The position numbers and the translations under genes are program-made. Shown piece by piece: positions 22,901 to 34,900 of a stretch of 64,000 bases of DNA. Under the pieces are notes generated by a model, which searched no databases, had not been told where the DNA came from, and was given only the letters and a program-made list of their open reading frames with translations. Source of the DNA: Arcuatula senhousia (Eukaryota > Mollusca > Bivalvia > Mytilida > Mytilidae). The DNA is taken from the NCBI GenBank assembly GCA_963971305.1, contig OZ020313.1, positions 24,468,602-24,532,601 of the forward strand. The letters are read 5' to 3'. The first letter of the stretch is position 1, and each line of letters begins with the position of its first letter.

Positions 22901-25900
22901 CATTTCATATTCATGGTTATGTTTTATGTATATACCGTTCATTAGAATATGTAACAAAAAAATGTATGGAGTTTCAAACACCACATTAGGAAGCAACCAT
23001 TTGATGTAAGAGTGAAGGGGGAGGGGCTATGGTGAAATTTCGATTAAACCAGAAATAAATAGGCAAGACAGTGCTTTGAATTAAAAAAGGTAAGATGATG
23101 CTTTTGGTTGAAAAAAAAATGATGGTGACCTTGAAAATAAAGTAAAAGCTTGCGCTAGCGAGCAAAAAAAAACTAGGCATATATTCCTCTTAAAATGAAA
23201 AGGCAGGACGAAGAAAATATCCATAGCCCCCCCCCCACCATAAAAAGATCAACTGGTCGCTTCCTTAAAAAAGGCATGAAATAAGCATGCTATAATTATC
23301 GAAAGAAACCTTTTTGTTAACCAGAAATTACATAACTAACGTAAAAAAACAAATTTATATTTCCGCCCAATTGCATGACTTTTGTGGGACTGTTTATTTG
23401 TATGCATGCCTTTTTTGTTTGTAACAGAATGTACTAACAACAAATATGGCGTCAACTGTTCCAGCACGTGCACGTGTGATACAGCTAATACAGCATCATG
23501 TGATCATGTGAGCGGAGCCTGCACGTGTAAACCAGGTTACGAAGGAAGCACGTGTGCAAGTAGTTAGTAAATTTGACTCTAAACCTATCTCATTAAAATC
23601 AGATCTTAGGAACGAGTACACAATTATCGCCCTTTGCTTTTCGTTGACCACGAATATAGTTCCTATTAAAAATAGTGCCTTAGAAAATAATTTGCTTCAA
23701 TGTGTTCTCTTTGATTTTTGTAGTTGTTTTTGGTCTCATTTCAAAGGAAAGGGGTCACAGAACACTAGCAAGATGTTTTAGAAATGAAGTGAAGATGCTT
23801 TATGTGAATTAAGAAATGACAAAAAGGGGGGATTTTTTCTTTTCGGAAGCTCTCGGAACTGACCCCCTCAATGGCCTTATAGTTTTCACTTGTCAAAAAA
23901 GTTGAATATATGCAATTTTTTTTATTTTCCAGTATCAAGGGCATATTGGCCATAGGTACAATATAGCTGAATGTAAAGTATTTATAGCCATAATTTTTTT
24001 CGTAAAGTAAAATTTCGCTATATTAAACAAAGAGGGAAAATTAATTGTGTACTCGGGCCATCTATCTGTCTACTGTTTCGCATGGTATATCTGAAGAAGT
24101 CCCATTCTACTTTCTGTTCTGATGACCTTTTGAATTGACCAATCAGATTGCAGCTTCCAAGTTTTTGGAAGCATAACTTCTTATGAAAACTTCATAGGAA
24201 TATGAAAAAGGTCATCATAACATAAATTAGAATGGGGTGTCTTCAGACCTACCATACAGAGACAATAGGGAACAATTGATAGATCCGATTTTAATCAGAT
24301 TGAATATAAACAGGATAGCTTTGTTATCATTGAATCGGAGTTTTAGTTTACATTTCTATTAATATATTTGACTTTCTTAAATTACAATATGAAATATTTT
24401 GGTGCTGTTTTTGTCCAAACTTTCCTATTTGATCTTTGAGTGGACCCTCTTTTGATAATTTTTGGATAAACCCCTGAGTCTTTTCTTCACGGTAAATAAA
24501 TTACAGCCCATAACACTTTATATTTTGTGCCCGATAATATCTATACAACCCGAACGTTTTGTTTCGTTAACAATGTAATGTGTGCACGAATGCCAGCTAT
24601 ATAACCCTTCATTGAGTTGGAAAAAAACCCAAACAGAAACGAAACAAAACAAGTAAAAACAAATCTCATCCAAATGAAGTGCATGATGTACACAAGAAAA
24701 CAAGCACAACCGTTATTCAAACACCCACAGATTTCCCCAAAGCCATCCATTGTGCAAGATAATGAAATCTTTATATGCTCGTTTTTCTTCCTTGTAGAGT
24801 GTTCACCTTGGAAATATGGACTTAAATGTGCACAGTCTTGCACATGTGTTCAGGGTCAAACTAGCGATTGCAATCATATTTCCGGAGCCTGCTCTTGTAA
24901 AGATGGTTACATAGGAACTAAATGTGATACAAGTAAGTTTTCATGAGCACAAACGCACAGCAAAGTGTAAGAGGGGCAATTTTTGCAAGAGGATAGTCTT
25001 TTCGAATTTCCGGTCATAGAATTATTCGCGAATTCACACAAAAAAAGTTCTCGTGATAATATCGATGACGTGAAATTCGCTAAATAAACCTCTTGCAAAA
25101 ACTTCCTTGAAAATTGATTTCATGTTAAATAAAAAGCCAATAAAAGTTTTTAGCGAAAATAAAACTTCACGAACGCCTTTTAGAATAGAAAACAAGAAAA
25201 GGGACTATATTGCGAACGTGTATTGGTAAGTGAATTGATATGTGACGCGGCAACACGACCATCAGCCAGCTTTTGATTGGTCAGTTACTGAAAGGCTATC
25301 GTACCTTTGGCGTGGCTAATCGCTAGAGCAATTATTCCGGCTGAAATCAAACGAACATGGTGTAAGCGAATGGATGTTGGCCGCTGTATATCTTTATTTA
25401 AAGGAGTACATAAACATTGTTCAATGCCGAACACATCAAATCTCTAAAATTGTCCGTGAATATTTCAAAATTGTCAAAGCTTTAAGGTTTTTACTATTCC
25501 AGGCAAGGGTTTATCTTAGCGTGAATTGGCGTTACAGTTCGACTAGTGTAAAAAAACATTACAGTTCGGCTAGTGCGAATTTGCGTTATGGTTCGGTTAA
25601 TGTAAATTCAATTGGTGTTTAAGTTCGGCTAGTGTGAATTGGCGTTACAGTTTAGCTATGTTTTAGTTTTGTCTAATGTAATTCATATCTTTTGGATAAA
25701 GTGCCTTTTAAGAGTCTTGAATGGACGAACGCGCGTCGGCGTAGCAAAATTAGCTTTTCGTAATTCTTGTGCCTTATATTATTCGGGCTACTTGCTGTTT
25801 GGGAGTAATCCTATGCCTCAATCAATTGTGTTTTCTTGATTTTACAGCATGTAGTCAATGGACATTTGGCGCTGGGTGTTCTAAGAACTGCACGTGCAAT

Positions 25901-28900
25901 CAGAACTTCGCAACGTCATGTAGGAACACAGATGGGGTGTGCGACTGTAAACCAGGCTACAAAGGAACTAATTGCCAAGACAGTAAGTTCTTAGGACAAA
26001 CAAAAAAGTATGTCTGTTTAAGGTTTTCCTATACCTACGTTATTTTTTGTCCCTACCCTAGACCTTTTTATTGGTATTTTTTGCAAAACATCACTAAAAG
26101 TCTTTGTCTCGATAGTCTGTCCCATAGGGGTCTATATAAAATGATTTTTGAAAATAAAACAACTTATCTACATATCGTCCTTATTTTTAAATCAATGAAA
26201 CCCTAAACAAACTTTTTTTCTTGGCCTTATTTATGTTTTCGGCATTTTAAGTAGCACTCCACCTAAGAATCATGCAAAATTAAAGAAAAGTGATTCATCG
26301 ATAAAAAGGCTACAGTGGTTTATTTTTAACAAAAGATAGTTCAAAGTATACAAAATAAGAAATAAATAACAATTTGCTCATAATTGTCTGGTCCTGGGAG
26401 AAATCTTGCCATTTTGTTACAATGGTTTCTATTGAAATTATTGACAGTTTACAGAGTTATCTCCCTTTCTTACAATTTTCCAATGCATTCTATATATTTT
26501 TTTTCTCTCAGGACCAACGCTTGTTTGGAAAAAGAGTACAAAATATCGGATCAGGGTGCTAGTAGTAGTATCATATCAAAAATAAAGTGGTGTAGGCTTT
26601 CCACCCATGAATCACTTTTTGCATGGTTATTATAAAAAGTGGTACTTAAATCATACAGTCTTACAAGAGACTACTTCAACAAGATAGGAGGTGTAATAGG
26701 ATAATATAGATGTTCTTCGTAAACAAATTTTATTAAAAGAAAACCTATAACAAAGATATGTCTCGCCTGTCGTAGCTGGACATAGTTTAAAATGAAGTTA
26801 AATATGCAAATGTTAAAAGTGACTACAGTACTGGCAACTACTCGAAAAATTGAACTGTATTGATGCAAACGCAACTGTGTACCAAATATCAATGGTGTAC
26901 CATTACCTGTTCACATAAAACAGATTTAAAGTAAAAAAAAAAACAAAAACAAAACATTAATGTTTAGCCAACTCAAACAGCAGACCGTGACAGCTGGAGC
27001 ATACAAATAAAATCCTCTTGGAATAGATCTGTACTGATGCTTATGCAACTGCATACTAACTATCAATGATGTGCACTAACCCAAACAATTAAACGAACAA
27101 AATATTAACATAGGCCAAATCAGTATAAAAATCCCTATGTCAACAGACCAAGTGTGAAGGCACAAACAGACAAAAGTTTCATATAATTGATGATCTGTAC
27201 AGGTGCTTATGCAACTGCATGCAAAATATCAATGGTGGACCATATCTCCTTCATGTTAAACAGACTTAAGAAAAAGTAAACATTGGCCAAAATTAGTATA
27301 AAATCACAAAGTCAGTAGTCAGTGACTGCAGGAGCATAGATATAAAATGCTGTTAAAATTGATTTGTACTGATGCTAATGCATACCAAATGTCAATGGTG
27401 TATCATACATAACATGTTCACTTAAAACAAACTTTAACGAATATTGACACCACCGATGTGGCCGTAGGAATTACCATACCCACGTTTCGCTTTTTGCGAC
27501 ATTCATCGCAGGCGAAACAAAAAGCAACAGAAAAACAATTCAAAGTTTAAATAGTTTCGAACGCTATACTACACGCAAAAAGCGTTATATTACTAGTAAA
27601 CAGCATATCATTTCCTTCTGCTTTCATTGCGACCTTCTTTTCTTAAACTACTGAATCCATAACCGATGTTCGTTGACCAGTGAAAAGAATATGGATAAGA
27701 TAGGTTTACATACCCCAGAAATATATATAATACTATGGTGCTCTTAAATTTATTATGGGACGCAGTCCCACATATGTAGAAATTTCCAAAAGTTAATGGT
27801 TTGTATTTTTTTCAAAACGGATTTGCCGAGTGCGCGTTTTGGCACGAATTTCTATGGGCCAGAAATTCGATGCTTATTTTGGAATAAATTTTTAAATTGA
27901 CAGATTTAATAACCACAATTAAATTTCTTTTAAAGATTTACAGGATAATACGGATGGAAAGTCAAAACTAAACTCTCTAAATATATTTTTCAAGGAAACT
28001 CTCGTTGTCAAAGAGATGAAATTATCGCGAGAATATTGATTGTAAACAGGTGCGCTGTCAATATCATCGTGATCAGTGAGTCTGATTGTTTATTAGTAAT
28101 TCAACCAATTTATGACGATATTTAAGACATTAACAATAAAACATTTAACTTTACAACACTGAATAGTAAAAAATATTGTCTTACCTGAGCTGACAATGGA
28201 AGTAATGAATCTTGTATTGAAACCAGTCGTCATGTTCTGCCAGGTATTTATCCCGGGTTTTATATTAATTTTCTCCAGCCAATACTTCGAATTAGATATA
28301 TTGGTCTACAGAAAATCTTCCAAACCTGGCAGAAAAAAAAGTTGGTCACTTTTGTTTACTGTCTGCTGAAGCACGAACCGGGAAATGACGTCACTGATAA
28401 CGTAAAGCCAAAATATGTTATTTCGTCCCCGTCAAACGTTGTCCCAAATTATTTCGACCCCTTTTCACAATGTTACAAATATTTATAATTTGCACAAATA
28501 ATTCGATATTGTATAATCTGTTGGGGTATTTGTAATTGATCCATGTCTTTAGACAATTATTTTCTAAAACTGCGTCCCATTTTAGGTTGCACCTATTATC
28601 ATATTATTTCCACTTCTCATTTCAGGATGTGCAACTGGTACGTTTGGGGACGCATGCGCTTCCAAGTGTCCGTGCTCACCACCTGGTGGCGATGGGACGT
28701 GTCATCACGTGACAGGGATATGCTTTTGTACTCCTGGCTGGCTTGGGAACCGATGTGATCAAAGTATTGTATCATTTTTGGAAAAGAGTTACACAATTTT
28801 AATGAATCATTTGTTATTAAAGACTCCAAGACTTCAAATATATATATGTTTACTTATATAATTTACTTTTTTTATTTAATACTGATTGACTCAATATATT

Positions 28901-31900
28901 ACCACTTTAACTGACATGTTTTTTTTTATTTTTTTTTGTTTTTTTTTATTTATTTGTAAAGCAAGAAATAAAATCACAGCATAAGTACAGTATCTAAGGA
29001 TTTGCTCTTAAAACTGGTAAAATGTTTTTATATTATTGAGGTAAGATTTTTATCCATTCTGTTTCGTAGGGAGAACAAGCTTCGACTCTAGACAATTGAA
29101 ATACTTTGGAAATTTGCCATTTAATTGTTTTTGTAGATGTCTATTTAACATGGACTTATATGAATGTTTTAGGATGTCCTGACATGAAATATGGACAGGG
29201 ATGTGCACAAAATTGTACATGTATGGTGGAGAACACCAAACTGTGCTTACATACAGACGGAAGTTGTCAATGCAAAGCTGGATATACTGGAGGTCGATGC
29301 AACCAAGGTAAGTTTAAAAAATGTTAAAAACTAGAAAATCTGCGAGCTACAGGCTCAGAAACAAATACCCTATAGGTAGCAAATACAAATGAAGCAAATT
29401 CTACATTAAAAGGTGCACATTCACATCATGGCATATATTATGAATGAATGTTTATAATTGTCAATGAGTTCCTTGTATGTAATTCAACGGACAGACACCA
29501 TACTTTCACTATATATCCTCCTTTTTAGAGAGTTTATGGTTAATGGAAAATTAATAAATAAATATTCTCCTCGAAAGCCGGTTACAATGAGGAAAAATAA
29601 TGCACGTCTGTCTGTTCATGTTTTTATGAAGTTCATCCCTAGAAACTTTTTAATGAATTTTAATAAAACTGAGCACATAGAAAGTACGCCATATTAAGAT
29701 GTTCACGAAGAAAAATCATTGCGCTTACATGTCTTGAGTATAAATATGACAAGAAGGACATGATTGGGCACAGCAGTAGTATACCGGGTCTCTCTAGACC
29801 ACTTTGACCCCGATGACCCCAAGTTCATTCCCATAGGCTCCATGTTAAATCGTTGTCATTTTTGGTACTGAAATACCCACCCAAGATCTCTAGCTGTAAA
29901 GTCGTGTGCAGTCATGCGGAACGGCGACTCGTCCCTTTCTTTCGCCCCATTTTAGTTCGTCACCAGTTTCTATTATGTATTATTATCTCTTATCTTTAAC
30001 GTACCCTAACCCTAACCCTAATCCTTACCCTAACCTTTAACCCTTACCCTTATCTCTAACCCTAACCCTAATCCTTACCCTAGCCCTAACCCTAATCCTA
30101 ACCATTTGTTTTGTTAGTGTCGCCCTTTATGGACTCCTGTGTTGTGATACGCTTGTATGGATTATTCCTAATTGTTTCTTCTCTTTTTTTTCCGCCCTTT
30201 ATGGGCTCTTTTTTTGTGTCTTTGTTATTGTATTGATAGCTGTTTCCTTTTAGTTTTCAATAAAAACTCAAAATCGGGTACAACTTTTATTATCATTCTA
30301 CGTTTTATTTACATTCTATTTTACAAATTTAATATCCATAGGGTCTGGTGGTTAAATCGTTCATGATCACTCTTTTGTCAATTACAATTCGATAGTCTTT
30401 CTTTTGTGAAACAGTTAACAGTTTTTGATTGCTTCTTTGGATCTTATAATCGTCTCTCACTGTCCTGATATCGCTTCTGTTGATGGTGACCATCTCCTTG
30501 ATGGTGTCGTAGTTGATGTCTAATGCGTTCTTGAAGTTTAGTGTTATTCCACGAACTTTACACATAGTTCTGTTTCCTCCTTTCTCGGGAATGGCTAGTT
30601 TGTATGCATAGTTCTTTGGTCCTCCCGTAACAAACTCCGTAATCTACGGTGGAATACTATTGGCCTCATCCCGGCGCAAGGCTATCGACCAGAACACAAG
30701 CACTCTATTAAAGCCATGAAATGGTTAAAATATGTATCCGCAATAAAAGACATACAGATTCAACATGCAGAGAACGAAGGAGAAAAACAGATCGGTCCCT
30801 ACAGAGTAGACGGATACCACGATGGAACCGTGTACGAATTTCACGGCTGCTACTGGCATGGATGCCCAAGATGTTACTCAAAAGAGACCATCAATACGGT
30901 CATTAACATGTCCATGTACGATCTACATCAACGGACCCTAGAAAAGAAGACCTATCTGCAACAAGAAGGGTACACCTACGTAGAGAAATGGGAATGTGAC
31001 TTTGAGAGGGAGTTGAAAACTGATACAACCATGAGCGACTTTGTCAACTCCTTAGAGATGATCCCAGCCTTAGAACCACGAGAAGCCTTTTATGGTGGAA
31101 GAACAGAGGCATTTACCTTATACAAACAGACAGAAAGAGATACTATCAACTACTATGACGTGACATCACTCTATCCATTTGTCAACAAGACCGGAAAAGT
31201 ACCTAAAGGACATCCCGTCATCATCACAGAAAACTTTGGGGACATCCACGAGTACGAAGGATTGGTGAAATGTAAAGTACTACCACCCAGAAACCTATAC
31301 ATTCCTGTTTTACCCAGCAAGATCAACAGCAAACTGATGTTCCCACTCTGTCGTACCTGTACGGAAACCTACCAGCAGGAGGCTTGTAACCATACCGAAA
31401 AAGATAGAGCTATAACGGGAACTTGGGTAACAGATGAGTTGAAGAAGGCCTTGGAAAAGGGATATTCCATCTTAACCATCTACGAAGTATGGCATTTCGA
31501 AGAGGTAGAACAGTACGATGCCGGTACGAAGTCTGGAGGACTCTTCACTGACTACATCAATACATTCTTGAAAATGAAACAAGAAGCTAGTGGATGGCCA
31601 GAGTGGTGCCAATCTGAGGAGAATAAACAGCAATACATCAAGGACTACGAGGAAAAGGAAGGGATACAGTTAGACTATAACAAAATAGAAAAGAACCCCG
31701 GCATCAGGTCTTTAGCCAAACTGATGTTGAACAGCTTTTGGGGCAAGTTTGGACAAAGAAACAACATGCAACAGACCACCTACATTACAGAACAAAAGAA
31801 ATACTTTGACATGTTAACCAGCAAACAAATAGAAGTGACCGGAATCCAGTTTGTTAACGATGAAATAGTAGAACTAAGATGGAAATTTAAAGAAGAATTC

Positions 31901-34900
31901 ATCGAAACCTCAAAGAAAACGAACGTCGTCATAGCAGCCTATACTACCGCCCAGGCCAGACTAAAGCTGTATTCTTATCTGGAGAATTTGGGACCAAGAA
32001 CACTGTACTGCGACACGGACTCCGTCGTATTTACATCGAAACCAGGAGAATGGAAGCCTAAGCTGGGAGACTACTTGGGGGATTTAACAGATGAAGTACC
32101 CAGAAATACTATTACGGAGTTTGTTACGGGAGGACCAAAGAACTATGCATACAAACTAGCCATTCCCGAGAAAGGAGGAAACAGAACTATGTGTAAAGTT
32201 CGTGGAATAACACTAAACTTCAAGAACGCATTAGACATCAACTACGACACCATCAAGGAGATGGTCACCATCAACAGAAGCGATATCAGGACAGTGAGAG
32301 ACGAATATAAGATCCATTGAAGCAATCAAAAACTGTTAACTGTTTCACAAAAGAAAGACTATCGAATTGTATTTGACAAAAGAGTGATCATGAACGATAT
32401 AACCACCAGACCCTATGGATATTAAATTTGTAAAATAGAATGTAAATAAAACGTAGAATGATAATAAAAGTTGTACCCGATTTTGAGTTTTTATTGAAAA
32501 CTAAAAGGAAACAGCTATCAATACAATAACAAAGACAAAAAAAAAGAGCCCATAAAGGGCGAATAAAAAAACAAAAAGAGAAGAAACCAATTAGGAATAA
32601 TCCATACAAGAGTATCACAACACAGGAGTCCATAAAAGGCGACACTAACAAAACAAATGGTTAGGATTAGGGTTAGGGCTAGGGTAAGGATTAGGGTTAG
32701 GGTTAGAGATAAGGGTAAGGGTTAAAGGTTAGGGTAAGTATTAGGGTTAGGGTTAGGGTACGTTAAAGATAAGAGATAATAATACATAATAGAAACTGGT
32801 GACGAACTAAAATGGGGCAAAAGAAAGGGACGAGTCGCCGTTCCGCATGACTGCACACGACTTTACTGCTAGAGATCTTGGGTGGGTATTTCAGTACCAA
32901 AAATAACAACGATTTAACATGGAGCCTATGGGAATGAACTCGGGGTCATCGGGGTCAAAGTGGTCTAGAGAGACCCGGTATACTACTCACAGCTTTTGCC
33001 GGATACTGTTTCCACGATTATAAATAAAGGTTATAACAAAATTACCGAACTTGGGAGGATCAATCTCAATGTTCAAGAGAAAATACAAAACAATTAAGTC
33101 ATACCAAAAATATTGATGATCACAATGGTCCTGTCTTGGTATAGGCATTTTAAAAGAATTGGTGGATTAATCCAGGTTTTATGGCGCACCAAACATCCCT
33201 CTTACATTGTGTGTGTAAAATGTTGAAAGAATATAAAATTATTGTTTACATAATGTAACGTTTAAATGTTTTGATACAATGAGTCACTTAATAAAACAAA
33301 CAAAAAGATGAGCATGTATGCATTAAGGACACCGTTGTATATGTAATACCATTTACTGTAAATTGGTTCATTTAATATTACATGTATTTTGCGATATTTG
33401 TGTAGTGTGCCCAGACAGAACCCACGGTGACCTCTGTGCTTCACGATGTGACTGTCCAGCCAATGCATTCGATGTTTGTAACCCTGAGACAGGACAATGC
33501 GTCTGTAAACCAGGCTGGACTGGTAAAGACTGTAATCAAGGTAAATATAGGAACAGGTAAATAATACAAAAATGGTAAAAATACTGTCTGGTAAACAGTA
33601 TAACCAAGGTAAAGGTAAATAGACAGTCGGGTAAATAGATTTTACTACATCAAGGCAATCAATACAAAGTCATAAAACAGCCAGCTGGATTAAGAATACC
33701 GGGCAACAAAACCACCCCTAGTAAGGTGAGTTCACGTAAAAATGGTTTTGGTAAATATTTGTGTTTTGATACGATAATTGAAATCACAAAAAGAAAAACC
33801 GATACAAAACAGAATCCCAACTGGACAAAACATATCCCATTTAAATGCCTTAATTACCAAAACCAAATATACGTGAATCTTGGTAAGTTTTGCTCATCTC
33901 TCGTGAATTTTTCCAGGTGTGAAAACAGCCAGGTCAACAATACAAATAGAGTAAAGAAAATAAATACAGCAAGATAAAGGATCGTTCTTGCGTACACGAC
34001 AGTGAAATGGTTTTATTTTTTTTTCTCATATATTGTATTTAGATCTTCTTTGTTTACAGCGTGTGCTCCGGGAACCTACGGAAGTTTCTGTCATGGCCGA
34101 TGTATTGAATGTGATGACTGTGATATTGTTACGGGTGACTGCTCTTCACGGAATTCAGGTACATGTATTGAGACAATGACTAACACAAAAGAATGCTTAC
34201 ATTTGAATTTTTGGTCTGATATTTGGTAAATATTCATTTGTGATTTATACATTTGATATATTACACCTGGTAAGCCTCACCTGGAGGAGTTCACAAGAGA
34301 TGAACAAAACTTACCAAGATTCACGTAGATTTGGTTTTGGTAAGGCATTTAAATGGGATATGTTTTGTCCAGTGAAGGAAAATGGATTCTGTTTTGTATC
34401 GGTTTCCTATTTTTGTGATCTAAATTATCGTATCAAAACACGAATATATTTTACCAAAACCATTTTAACGTGAATTTACCTTACTAAGGGTGTATATTTT
34501 AAAAAGATAAAATGTTTGTATCCAACCCATCAATATCGAGTACATGTAGATAATCTAGATAAGATTATAACCCTTCAGCAGAATATACATAACAGTAGCC
34601 GGTGTTTTCATATTATAAATATATAAAAGTTTTTATAACAATAAAATCTTTATTTGCCAAAATTACACCCGTATGGGTCAAATTAAGCAAACATAAAATG
34701 TCACAAAATGAACAATACACATGACAATACAACAAAAAAGTATAAAGTTTATCATTGCAAAGTAACATGATTTATAACGTGAATTTTAAATATTATAGTA
34801 GAGGAACTTGGACACTAAGGTTCGATGCATTTTGTTTTCAGGGCTGATAGCCGGTATAGTTGTATTGTCAGTTTTGTTAGCCATCTTAACCGTTGTGTTC

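Larger units (their letters stand above)
29775..32987 (+). mobile_element. Internally deleted Polinton/Maverick element, 3.2 kb
   Basis: The left end AGTAGTATACCGGGTC (29775) mirrors the right end GACCCGGTATACTACT (to 32987). A perfect 6-bp duplication CACAGC lies at 29769-29774 and 32988-32993. Inverted arms cover about 29775-30643 and 32111-32987 and are near-identical. The unique middle (30644-32110) codes for part of a family B DNA polymerase. Six-base duplications, long TIRs starting AG, and a protein-primed PolB are defining Polinton features. Full elements are 15-20 kb, so capsid, integrase, ATPase and protease genes are absent here. It lies in intron 7 of the EGF-receptor gene, same strand. 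Confidence 0.9.

Noticed and set aside
24541..24843. 100-codon minus-strand frame
   Set aside because: It overlaps EGF-receptor exon 4 in antisense and has no domain.
27755..28580. Possible TIR element with tgggacgcagt ends
   Set aside because: Only 11 bases match, with no target duplication or interior structure, and the right end lies close to an exon; too weak to call.
29998..30105. Telomere or chromosome end
   Set aside because: The repeats are short and degenerate, occur mirrored in both arms of a transposon, and are followed by ordinary gene sequence.
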